Origin: Pseudoruegeria aquimaris
GTDB lineage: Bacteria > Pseudomonadota > Alphaproteobacteria > Rhodobacterales > Rhodobacteraceae
Reading direction: 5' to 3'
DNA: 54,307 nucleotides
Assembly (NCBI RefSeq): GCF_900172235.1
Contig: NZ_FWFQ01000024.1
Location: forward strand, 1-54,307
A program made the translations under genes and the position numbers. The first letter of the stretch is position 1; every line of letters starts with the position of its first letter. Below, piece by piece: positions 7,694-14,457 of the stretch. The notes under the pieces are model-generated. The model was given only the letters and a program-made list of their open reading frames with translations. It had not been told where the DNA came from and ran no database searches.

Positions 7694-8600
7694 GCCGCGG
7701 CGCAGGCACGCCGGCGTGGAATGGATCACGCTGGCCACGCTCGCGGGCTGCTACGGCACCTGGGCGCTGGCGGTGTTCTGGCTGTCGGGGATCAGCCTGC
7801 CGGCCGGCGTTCTGCTGGCTGCGGTGGCCATCGCGCTGCATTCCTCGCTGCAACACGAGGCGCTGCACGGGCACCCTTTCCGCTCCGAGCGGCTGAACGC
7901 GGCGCTCGTCTATCCGGCGATCGGGCTCTTCGTGCCCTACGGCAGGTTTCGCGACACCCATCTCGCCCATCACCGGGATGCGGCGCTCACCGATCCCTAC
8001 GACGACCCTGAGTCCAACTACCTTGCCGCGGAGGCCTGGGGGCGGCTCTGCGGGCTGCGGCGCGCCCTGTTCACGGTGAACAACACGCTTCTGGGCCGGA
8101 TGCTGATCGGCCCGGCGCTCGGGCAGGCCTGCTTCATGCTCCGCGATCTGCGCGCCTGGCGCTCCGGGCAGCCCGGCATCGCCCCGGCCTGGGCCGGCCA
8201 CGCGGTTTCGGCCGTTGCCGTGCTCTGGTGCGTCGCCCAGTTTTCGCCGATGCCGCTCTGGGCCTACGGGCTTGCCGCCTACGGCGGGCTCTCGATTCTG
8301 AAGATCCGCACCTTCCTCGAACATCAGGCCCATGAGAAGGCCCGCGCGCGCACGGTGATCATCGAGGATCGCGGCCTGCTGGCCTTCCTCTTCCTCAACA
8401 ACAACCTGCACGTCGTGCACCACATGCACCCGCGCGTGGCCTGGTATCACCTGCCCGCGCTCTACCGGAAGCACCGCGCCCACTACCTGCGCGTCAACGA
8501 GGGCTACCGTTACGCAAGCTATGCCGAAGTGTTGCGCCGTTACCTCCTGCGGCGCAAAGATCCGGTGATCCACCCGCTGATCGGACATCCGGGCGAATAG
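7686..8600 (+). CDS. Membrane fatty acid desaturase family protein
   Basis: A 304-residue integral-membrane di-iron enzyme. The three histidine boxes are present: QHEALHGH at residues 56-63, THLAHH at 91-96 and LHVVHHMHP at 241-249. An extra EHQAHE lies at 212-217. Hydrophobic stretches flank the boxes. The family inserts double bonds or hydroxyl groups into acyl or carotenoid chains; the exact substrate is unknown. The start at 7686 overlaps the DUF2061 stop. The divergent XRE gene may regulate the pair. Confidence 0.87.
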   Translation: MAEPRRRHAGVEWITLATLAGCYGTWALAVFWLSGISLPAGVLLAAVAIALHSSLQHEALHGHPFRSERLNAALVYPAIGLFVPYGRFRDTHLAHHRDAALTDPYDDPESNYLAAEAWGRLCGLRRALFTVNNTLLGRMLIGPALGQACFMLRDLRAWRSGQPGIAPAWAGHAVSAVAVLWCVAQFSPMPLWAYGLAAYGGLSILKIRTFLEHQAHEKARARTVIIEDRGLLAFLFLNNNLHVVHHMHPRVAWYHLPALYRKHRAHYLRVNEGYRYASYAEVLRRYLLRRKDPVIHPLIGHPGE

Positions 8601-8638
8601 CGCTTCGCGATCGCCGTGCCTTGGGGTAACCGCAGGGC

Positions 8639-9544
8639 ATGGACCTCTGGATACCCATCACGATCGGCGCCGCCCTGGCGCAGAACCTGCGCTTCATGCT
8701 GCAGAAGCACCTGAAGGGCGGCGCGCTCTCCACCGGCGGGGCGACCTTCTCACGCTTTCTCTTCTCCGCGCCGCTGGTTGCGCTCCTGCTGCTGTCCTAC
8801 GCGGCGCTCACGGGGCAGGCACTGCCCGAGCCCGGAGGCCGGTTCTGGCTCTTCGCCCTCGCCGGGGGGCTGGCGCAGGTGCTGGCCACGATGTGCGTCG
8901 TGGCGCTGTTCGCGGAACGCAATTTCGCCGTGGGCATCACCTTCAAGAAAACCGAAGTGCTGCAGACCGCGCTGCTGGGTTTCGTCGTGCTGGGCGAGGG
9001 CGTCTCGATCGGGGCGCTCTGCGCCATGCTTCTGGGCTTCGTGGCCGTCGTCCTGCTGGCCGATCCGCCCAAGGCGGCGGGGCAGGGAGGGTGGCGGCGC
9101 TACCTGAACCGGGCCACCGGGTTGGGCGTGCTTTCCGGCATCCTGTTTGCCTGCTCGGCAGTGGGCTACCGCGGGGCCTCGCTTTCGCTGGGGGATCTTG
9201 ATTTCTTCCTGCGCTCGGTGTTCACGCTGTCCTGCGTGACGGCGGCCCAGACCGTCGGCATGGCGCTCTGGCTGCGGTTGCGCGAGCGCGGAGAGATCGG
9301 CCGCGTGCTGGCGAACTGGCGGGTGGCGGCGCTCGTCGGGGTCACCTCGATGCTCGGATCGCTGGGCTGGTTCACCGCCTTCACCCTGCAGAATGCCTCC
9401 TACGTGAAGGCGCTGGGCCAGATCGAGCTGATCTTCAGCTTCCTGGCGACGGTCTTCGTGTTCCGCGAACGCACCACGGGGAGGGAGGTGCTGGCCATGG
9501 TGCTGCTGACGGCCAGCATCCTGCTGCTCATCCTGTGGAAGTGA
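8639..9544 (+). CDS. EamA/DMT-superfamily transporter
   Basis: A 301-residue inner-membrane protein with about ten transmembrane helices in two EamA repeats; KKTEVLQTALLGFVVLGEGVS closes the first and YVKALGQIELIFSFLATVFV with the FRER motif closes the second. Substrates of this family range from amino acids to nucleotides and cannot be read here. The 3' end overlaps the 3' end of the convergent Nudix gene by 17 bp, so no separate terminator fits between them. Confidence 0.85.
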   Translation: MDLWIPITIGAALAQNLRFMLQKHLKGGALSTGGATFSRFLFSAPLVALLLLSYAALTGQALPEPGGRFWLFALAGGLAQVLATMCVVALFAERNFAVGITFKKTEVLQTALLGFVVLGEGVSIGALCAMLLGFVAVVLLADPPKAAGQGGWRRYLNRATGLGVLSGILFACSAVGYRGASLSLGDLDFFLRSVFTLSCVTAAQTVGMALWLRLRERGEIGRVLANWRVAALVGVTSMLGSLGWFTAFTLQNASYVKALGQIELIFSFLATVFVFRERTTGREVLAMVLLTASILLLILWK

Positions 9545-10229
9545 GCGGCGAGCGCCCGCCGAGCCGCAGGAAGAGGGACTCTTCGTCGTCATTGCGGAAG
9601 AAGGGCACCGTCTCGGGCATCCGGCCACTGCGCAACGCCTTCGTGAGCTCGGCCAGAACGACCTCGGTGATGAAGGGCAGATCGTAGCTGCGCGCTTCGG
9701 CCAGGGGCACCCAGTGCAGGTGCGACAGCTCGTCGGAGGCACGGGAGAAATCGTCCGGGTCGCTGCGCAGGGCCTCGGCGCGCGCCACGAAGAAACGGGC
9801 GTCGAAGCGGCGCGGGCGGCCGGGCGGGGTGATGGCGCGGAAGAAGAAATGCAGCCCCTCGGGCGAGGGGCGGTGGCCGGTGGCCGCGTAGGCCTTCCAA
9901 TCCTCGGGCACCTCCGGGGTGGGCCAGGGGCCGGGCTCGCCGAGGATCTGGCCGGTTTCTTCCCACAGCTCGCGGATGGCGGCCACGTAGAGCGCATTGA
10001 CGAGGGCGGGGTCGCTCTCTTCGCGCAGCCGCGCCGCGCAACCCCGCGGCGGCGCGCCGGCCAGCGGCACGGCGGCATCGGCGGCATCCACCGCACCGCC
10101 GGGGAAGACGAACTTGTTGGGCATGAAGGCCGCACCGGCGCCACGCTGGCCCATCAGCACCTGCGGCCCGTGCGCACCGTCGCGCACGAGGATCACCGTT
10201 GCGGCGTTGCGGATGGCTGATTTGTCCAT
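9528..10229 (-). CDS. Nudix hydrolase (NUDT19/RNR-like)
   Basis: A 233-residue protein. It begins with MDKSAIRNAATVILVRDG and carries NKFVFPGGAVDAAD ahead of an insertion, then AAIRELWEETGQIL, the REx2EExG core of the Nudix box. The long insertion between the leading glycines and the box is typical of the NUDT7/NUDT19 branch, whose members act on CoA or related diphosphates. The ATG at 10229 is chosen over a longer frame because the family starts here. DUF983 lies 34 bp upstream on the same strand, likely the same transcript. Confidence 0.88.
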   Translation of the reverse strand: MDKSAIRNAATVILVRDGAHGPQVLMGQRGAGAAFMPNKFVFPGGAVDAADAAVPLAGAPPRGCAARLREESDPALVNALYVAAIRELWEETGQILGEPGPWPTPEVPEDWKAYAATGHRPSPEGLHFFFRAITPPGRPRRFDARFFVARAEALRSDPDDFSRASDELSHLHWVPLAEARSYDLPFITEVVLAELTKALRSGRMPETVPFFRNDDEESLFLRLGGRSPLTSTG

Positions 10230-10263
10230 GTGCCCGATCTCCCGAGGGTGCCGCCGCCCCGGA

Positions 10264-10650
10264 TCAGGACTTGCCGAACCCGTGCATGCGCTTGGCCCAC
10301 TGGATGCCGACGAGCGCCCCCTTGAGCCGGGGCAGAAGATACAGCGAGAGGGCGACGCATCCAATCGAAAGAAGCACCGCCATGATCAGCGGATCGGGCC
10401 GGTAGTGGGTGTAGGCCACCAGAATGACCGGCGCGAGGATGTGGCCGACGATGAGGATCGTCAGGTAGGCGGGCCCGTCGTCCGCGCGCTGGTGGTGCAG
10501 TTCCTCCTGGCAGGAGGGGCAGGTGTCGCGCACCTTGAGATAGCCTTCGAAGAGAGGCCCGGCGCCGCAGTTCGGGCATTTCCGGCGCCAGCCGCGCAGC
10601 ATCGCCTGCCGCATCGGACGATCTTCCGCCAGCATCGTTGCGTCTGTCAT
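10264..10650 (-). CDS. DUF983 zinc-ribbon membrane protein
   Basis: A 128-residue protein. A zinc ribbon near the N-terminus (CPNCG...CPSCQEEL) is followed by GPAYLTILIVGHILAP and a second hydrophobic stretch. That is the layout of DUF983, a family of unknown function often found by cytochrome oxidase or Nudix genes in alphaproteobacteria. Upstream (10651-10877) is a 227-bp divergent region shared with the EF-hand gene. Confidence 0.85.
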   Translation of the reverse strand: MTDATMLAEDRPMRQAMLRGWRRKCPNCGAGPLFEGYLKVRDTCPSCQEELHHQRADDGPAYLTILIVGHILAPVILVAYTHYRPDPLIMAVLLSIGCVALSLYLLPRLKGALVGIQWAKRMHGFGKS

Positions 10651-10877
10651 GTCGTGTTCCCGCTCTCGCATCTGAGCCCTGCAAAATAAGCTTCGGGGCG
10701 GCGGCTGGAAGCAGGCGATTTGCCGTTGCGGCTCCATGTCGCAACGGGTGCGGGGCTGGCGCGGGCAAAAAAAATTGCCGCCCCGGCGACGGAACCCGGC
10801 GCAGCGGTCGTTTGAACTTGTGAACGCGGCAGACACAGGCCGCGTCGTGAAGACCACCACATAGGAAGGACTACAGG

Positions 10878-11402
10878 ATGAAACGCTCCCAACTGATCGC
10901 CGGCGCTACCGCCATGGCCGTTCTCGCCACCGCTTTTGGCGCTGCGTCCGTCGCGGAAGCCAAACCCGGCAAGGGCGGGCACCGCGGCCACGGCCCGGAA
11001 ATGACCTTCGAGCAGCTCGACGCAAACGGTGACGGCAAGATCACCGCCGAGGATCTCGCCGCCGCCAAGGCCGCGCGCTTCGCGGAAGCCGATACCAACG
11101 GTGACGGCGCCCTCTCCGCCGAAGAGCTTCAAGCACAGGCCGACGCCCGCCGGGCCGATCGCGTCGAGAAGATGATCGAACGCATGGATGCCAACGGCGA
11201 CGGCGTGCTGTCGATGGAGGAAATGGAAGCCGGGCGCGGTGACCGTGGCGACCGTGGCGACCGCGGTGGACGGATGATCTCGCGCATGGACACCGACGGC
11301 GACGGCGCCGTTTCGGCCGAGGAATTCGAAGCCGCAAAGGCGAAGATGGCCGAGCGCCGCGGTGGCAAACGCCACGGCGAAGCCGATACGCGCAGCGAAT
11401 AA
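10878..11402 (+). CDS. Exported four-EF-hand calcium-binding protein
   Basis: A 174-residue secreted protein with a signal peptide (MKRSQLIAGATAMAVLATAF, cleavage after SVAEA at about 28). Four canonical EF-hand loops follow: DANGDGKITAED (48), DTNGDGALSAEE (72), DANGDGVLSMEE (104) and DTDGDGAVSAEE (138). A GDR repeat (GDRGDRGDRGGR) separates the third and fourth. It probably binds calcium in the periplasm. It heads a same-strand group with a sigma factor, a membrane protein and a CpxP-like protein, so it may sense or buffer a divalent metal for that system. The start has aggaaggactacagg before the ATG. Confidence 0.88.
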   Translation: MKRSQLIAGATAMAVLATAFGAASVAEAKPGKGGHRGHGPEMTFEQLDANGDGKITAEDLAAAKAARFAEADTNGDGALSAEELQAQADARRADRVEKMIERMDANGDGVLSMEEMEAGRGDRGDRGDRGGRMISRMDTDGDGAVSAEEFEAAKAKMAERRGGKRHGEADTRSE

Positions 11403-11507
11403 ACGCGGCGCCCCGGCTCGGGCGAGGTGCGGGGCGGCCCGCGCCCCGCCCCCGGCGAGGGCCCGGCGGATTGCCCCGGGCCTTCCAACGCGCTACGAAA
11501 AACGGGA

Positions 11508-12092
11508 ATGGATATGCCGTTTGATGCCATGAGCGATGTGAGTGACGAGGCGCTTCTCGTGCTCTACGCCAACGGGGACCGTGCCGCCGCGCGGGCCTTG
11601 ACGGTGCGGTTGACTCCGCGTGTTCTTGGTTATGCGACCCGGGTGCTGGCCGATGCGGCCGAGGCCGAAGACGTGGCGCAGGAAGCGATGTTGCGGCTTT
11701 GGCGGATCGCGCCCGAGTGGCGGCAGGGCGAGGCCAAGGTCTCGACCTGGCTCTACCGGGTGGTGGCCAACCTCTGCACCGACAGGCTGCGCAGGCGCCG
11801 GTCGGCGCCGCTGGAGGAGGCCGAGGAGCCCGTCGACGAGGCCCGCGACGCCGCCCGGCAGATGCAGGATGCCGCCCGCGCCCGCGCCCTGAGTGACGCG
11901 CTTGCGAGCCTGCCCGAGCGGCAGCGCGAGGCGGTCGTGCTGCGCCACCTCGAAGGGATGTCCAACCCGGAGATCGCCGAGGTGATGGACGTGAGCGTGG
12001 AGGCGGTGGAAAGCCTGACCGCGCGGGGAAAACGGGCTTTGGCGGCCAGGCTGGCCGCGCAGAAGGATGCATTGGGGTACGAAGATGACTGA
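11508..12092 (+). CDS. ECF-type RNA polymerase sigma factor
   Basis: A 194-residue sigma-70 family protein. Region 2 includes DAEDVAQEAMLRLWRIAP, STWLYRVVANLCTDRLRRRR is the region 2.4 helix, and region 4 has LASLPERQREAVVLRHLEG with the helix-turn-helix SNPEIAEVMDVSVEAVESL. There is no region 1 or 3, so it is an ECF-type factor. The ATG at 11508 (or 11514) is chosen; earlier codons are low-complexity. Its stop overlaps the next gene (ATGACTGA), as usual for a sigma/anti-sigma pair. Confidence 0.9.
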   Translation: MDMPFDAMSDVSDEALLVLYANGDRAAARALTVRLTPRVLGYATRVLADAAEAEDVAQEAMLRLWRIAPEWRQGEAKVSTWLYRVVANLCTDRLRRRRSAPLEEAEEPVDEARDAARQMQDAARARALSDALASLPERQREAVVLRHLEGMSNPEIAEVMDVSVEAVESLTARGKRALAARLAAQKDALGYEDD

Positions 12093-12453
12093 ACGCCGTG
12101 ACATGGATGACGAACTGGATCTGTTCTTCGGCGCAGCCCGCGCGGCGGATGCGGTGCCGACGACCGATCTGCTGATGAGGATCGCGGCAGATGCGGATGC
12201 CGAGGCCGATGCGCGAGCCGCCGAGGCGCGGGCAGCTGCGCCGCGCGCGCCGCGGCGTGGCGTCTGGGCCGGGCTTCTGGCCGCCGTGGGCGGCTGGCCC
12301 GCGCTGGCCGGGGTGATGACGGCTTCGGCGGCGGGTTTCTGGATCGGATTCAGCGCCCCGGAACCCTTTGCCGACGGGGTTTCGTGGCTCAATGATACGG
12401 CATACGTGTCGGATTACCTCCCCAGCTACGAGCTGGCCACGGCACTGGAGTGA
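12085..12453 (+). CDS. Small membrane protein, likely anti-sigma factor
   Basis: A 122-residue protein. A soluble acidic N-terminus (DDELDLFFGAARAADAVPTT) and a long Ala/Arg helix come before one membrane segment at about 75-96 (PALAGVMTASAAGFWIGFSA). A short periplasmic tail ends PSYELATALE. No zinc-binding HxxxCxxC is present, so it is not a ZAS-type anti-sigma. The role is inferred from its overlap with the sigma gene and its one-pass topology, not from recognised homology. Confidence 0.6.
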   Translation: MTERRDMDDELDLFFGAARAADAVPTTDLLMRIAADADAEADARAAEARAAAPRAPRRGVWAGLLAAVGGWPALAGVMTASAAGFWIGFSAPEPFADGVSWLNDTAYVSDYLPSYELATALE

Positions 12454-12456
12454 CGG

Positions 12457-12963
12457 ATGACGCAAGACGCTGACATCAAGACGGAAAAGCAGGGCGGTGC
12501 CTCGCGGTGGACGAAGATCCTGCTGGGGCTCTCCCTGAGCCTGAACGCGCTGGTCGTGGCGCTGGCGCTCGGGGCCTTCCTGTCGCCGGAGGGGCCGCGC
12601 AAGGGCCCGCCGCGTGTGAAGGACATCGGCGCGAACGCCCTGGTGCGGGCGCTGCCGGACGATCGCCAGAAGGCGCTGCGCGAGGCGTTGCGTGCGCGGA
12701 TCGGCAAGGATCCGGTACGCGGCCACGCGGATCTGCGTGCCATGCAGCGGGAGATGCAGGCGGCGCTGCGGGCGGAGCCCTTCGACGTGGGCCGGCTCGA
12801 CGAGATCATGCAGCAGACGGAAGCCCGCCGCGAGGCGCAGATCGCGATTGGCCGTGAGGTGTTCCTCGAGCAGATCAAGCAGATGAGCCCCGAGGAACGG
12901 CGCGCCTTCGCCGACCGCCTCGAAGAGCTCGGCCGGCGCGGGCCCGGAAAGCCGCGCCCCTGA
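12457..12963 (+). CDS. CpxP/CnrX-like periplasmic (heavy-metal) sensor protein
   Basis: A 168-residue, probably membrane-anchored periplasmic protein: one N-terminal transmembrane segment (WTKILLGLSLSLNALVVALA) followed by a helical domain rich in Arg and Glu. ALPDDRQKALREALRAR, MQREMQAALRAEPFD and MSPEERRAFADRLEEL match the 'heavy-metal resistance / Spy-CpxP' pattern with LTxxQ-like repeats. It starts 3 bp after the anti-sigma gene and ends the operon before a strong terminator. By analogy with CnrYXH it may tune the sigma factor; the signal is unknown. Confidence 0.72.
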   Translation: MTQDADIKTEKQGGASRWTKILLGLSLSLNALVVALALGAFLSPEGPRKGPPRVKDIGANALVRALPDDRQKALREALRARIGKDPVRGHADLRAMQREMQAALRAEPFDVGRLDEIMQQTEARREAQIAIGREVFLEQIKQMSPEERRAFADRLEELGRRGPGKPRP

Positions 12964-13025
12964 GAATGCCACGCCCCTGAGGCAGGGCCGGGCCGCCACG
13001 GCACAACCGCGCCACCCCGGCAAAG

Positions 13026-13051
13026 GCCGCCCCGTTTGGGGCGGCTTGTTT
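13026..13051 (+). terminator. Rho-independent terminator after the sigma-factor operon
   Basis: A perfect 8-bp stem, gccgcccc / ggggcggc, with a gttt loop and the tail ttgttt, 62 bp after the last stop codon. It is likely the end of the 10878-12963 transcript. Confidence 0.85.
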
Positions 13052-13189
13052 CGTTGCGGGGGGCTCCGTGCAAGGAGGCCGGGGCTTTGGTGGCTTCGGC
13101 TTCGCCGGCTTTGGTTCCGGGCCTGCCGCAAGCGTGGTGCAAACGGGGGAGGCGCCGGGCCTCCCGGCCGCGTCCAGCGGGGCCGCGCT

Positions 13190-14074
13190 TCAGATTCCCG
13201 ACACCGAGATGTAGTCGCCCCCGCCCGATGGGCGCAGCCCCTTCCGGGGCGCGTCGGGGCCGGCGGGCTCCGGCGAGGGGCCCTCGGCCAGGAACAGGCC
13301 GTGGCGTTCCCACGCCCGTTTGAGCCGCAGCAGAAGCTCCTGTTCCGGGGCAGCGGCATCCAGCACGTCGAGCGCGCCGCAGCGCAGGGCGAAACGCGCG
13401 CTTTCCCCGTAGGGCTGACGGGACACGAAGAGGAAGGCTCCCGACGCCGGCACGCGCCAGCCGGGGCCGTCGAGCACCAGCGACAGGCAGCCGGCCGGGG
13501 CCTCCGCCGTTTCGTGCAGGACGCCCGCGTGGGTGGTGAGCCTGCACATCATATCCATCGTCGCCCCCATGGGGCCGGGCGCGATCCAGAAGGCGGGCTT
13601 GCCGGCGAAGAGCCGCTCCGCCTCGCGCAGGCCCGATCCCGGCGCTCCCTCGGGCGCACCCCGGCCGCGGCGGCGGTGGATGTTGGCGATCCGGTCGAGC
13701 AGGTAGCCGGGCGAAACGGTATCCGGCAGCCAATCCTCCGCCCCCAGTTCCAGCGCCCTGCCGCGCAGTGCCGGATCGGCAGGGCCGACCACGAGCACCA
13801 CGGGCATATGGGCGCTGCCCTGCGTATCCCCCTGAACGGAAGTCTTTTCCTGCCCCGGCTGCGGGCCGCGGGCCACGCCGGCCAGCAGCTTCCGCAGATC
13901 GGCCGCCTTGCCGACGTTGGCGATGACGATCTCGGCGCCGGCCTCCCTGCCGCAATCGGCGATGCGCCAGCGCGGGGCCAGTTCCACCACGTTGTGATTG
14001 CCGGCCGCCAGCGCCCCGCGCAGATCGCGCATCCGCGCGCCGCCGCCATCAATCAAGAGAATCCTGGAACACAT
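13190..14074 (-). CDS. Degenerate PleD-like double receiver protein without GGDEF
   Basis: A 294-residue cytoplasmic protein. It starts like a receiver (SRILLIDGGG, where the acidic pair of working receivers is reduced to one Asp). The strand that should hold the phospho-acceptor reads AEIVIANVG, with Asn or no Asp. MPVVLVVGPADPALRGRALELGAEDWLP matches the later half of a PleD receiver, but the conserved Lys is lost. A second unit ends GALDVLDAAAPEQELLLRLKRA. PleD-type cyclases continue with a GGDEF domain; this one stops in a low-complexity GGGDYISVSGI tail. It is divergent from DUF3572, its usual neighbour. Probably a non-phosphorylatable or non-cyclase relative. Confidence 0.6.
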   Translation of the reverse strand: MCSRILLIDGGGARMRDLRGALAAGNHNVVELAPRWRIADCGREAGAEIVIANVGKAADLRKLLAGVARGPQPGQEKTSVQGDTQGSAHMPVVLVVGPADPALRGRALELGAEDWLPDTVSPGYLLDRIANIHRRRGRGAPEGAPGSGLREAERLFAGKPAFWIAPGPMGATMDMMCRLTTHAGVLHETAEAPAGCLSLVLDGPGWRVPASGAFLFVSRQPYGESARFALRCGALDVLDAAAPEQELLLRLKRAWERHGLFLAEGPSPEPAGPDAPRKGLRPSGGGDYISVSGI

Positions 14075-14163
14075 GAACCCACCGAACCAAAATCGCGTTG
14101 TCAGAATGAAAGCGAGTCTCTATCGCTTTGGTTAAAAATCCGTGTTCAACCCTAGGGCGAAAA

Positions 14164-14442
14164 ATGACACCTGACAATGCGCAAACCCTGGCCCTTCAGG
14201 CGCTGGGCTGGCTGGCCTCCAACGACGATCTTCTGCCGGTCTTCCTCGGGTCCAGCGGTGCATCGCTGGCGGATGTGAAGGCCCGGGCGGCGGAGCCGGA
14301 GTTCCTTGCCTCGGTGCTGGACTTCCTGCTGATGGACGATGCCTGGATCATCGCTTTCTGCACGGAGTGCGGCCAGCCCAACGAGGCCGTGCTTCAGGCA
14401 CGCGCCGCGCTGCCCGGGGGCGGGCAGGTGCATTGGACCTGA
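14164..14442 (+). CDS. DUF3572 family protein
   Basis: A 92-residue soluble helical protein of unknown function. MTPDNAQTLALQALGWLASN, FLGSSGASLADVKARA and FLLMDDAWIIAFC are the recognisable family blocks. In alphaproteobacteria it is commonly next to pleD-type genes, as here. The ATG at 14164 is chosen because the nine residues before it have no family match. It converges on the dehalogenase gene, 15 bp away. Confidence 0.85.
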   Translation: MTPDNAQTLALQALGWLASNDDLLPVFLGSSGASLADVKARAAEPEFLASVLDFLLMDDAWIIAFCTECGQPNEAVLQARAALPGGGQVHWT

Positions 14443-14457
14443 TCCAAGGCAGCGCGT

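Noticed and set aside
13052-13189. Gly/Phe-rich peptide frame (GFGGFGFAGFGSG) on the plus strand
   Set aside because: Comes from a short ggcttt/ggcttc repeat in the 3' region of the receiver gene; no good start codon or ribosome binding site.
12426-13955. 509-codon minus-strand frame across the CpxP-like gene and terminator
   Set aside because: Runs through a strong terminator and two supported genes; no family match.
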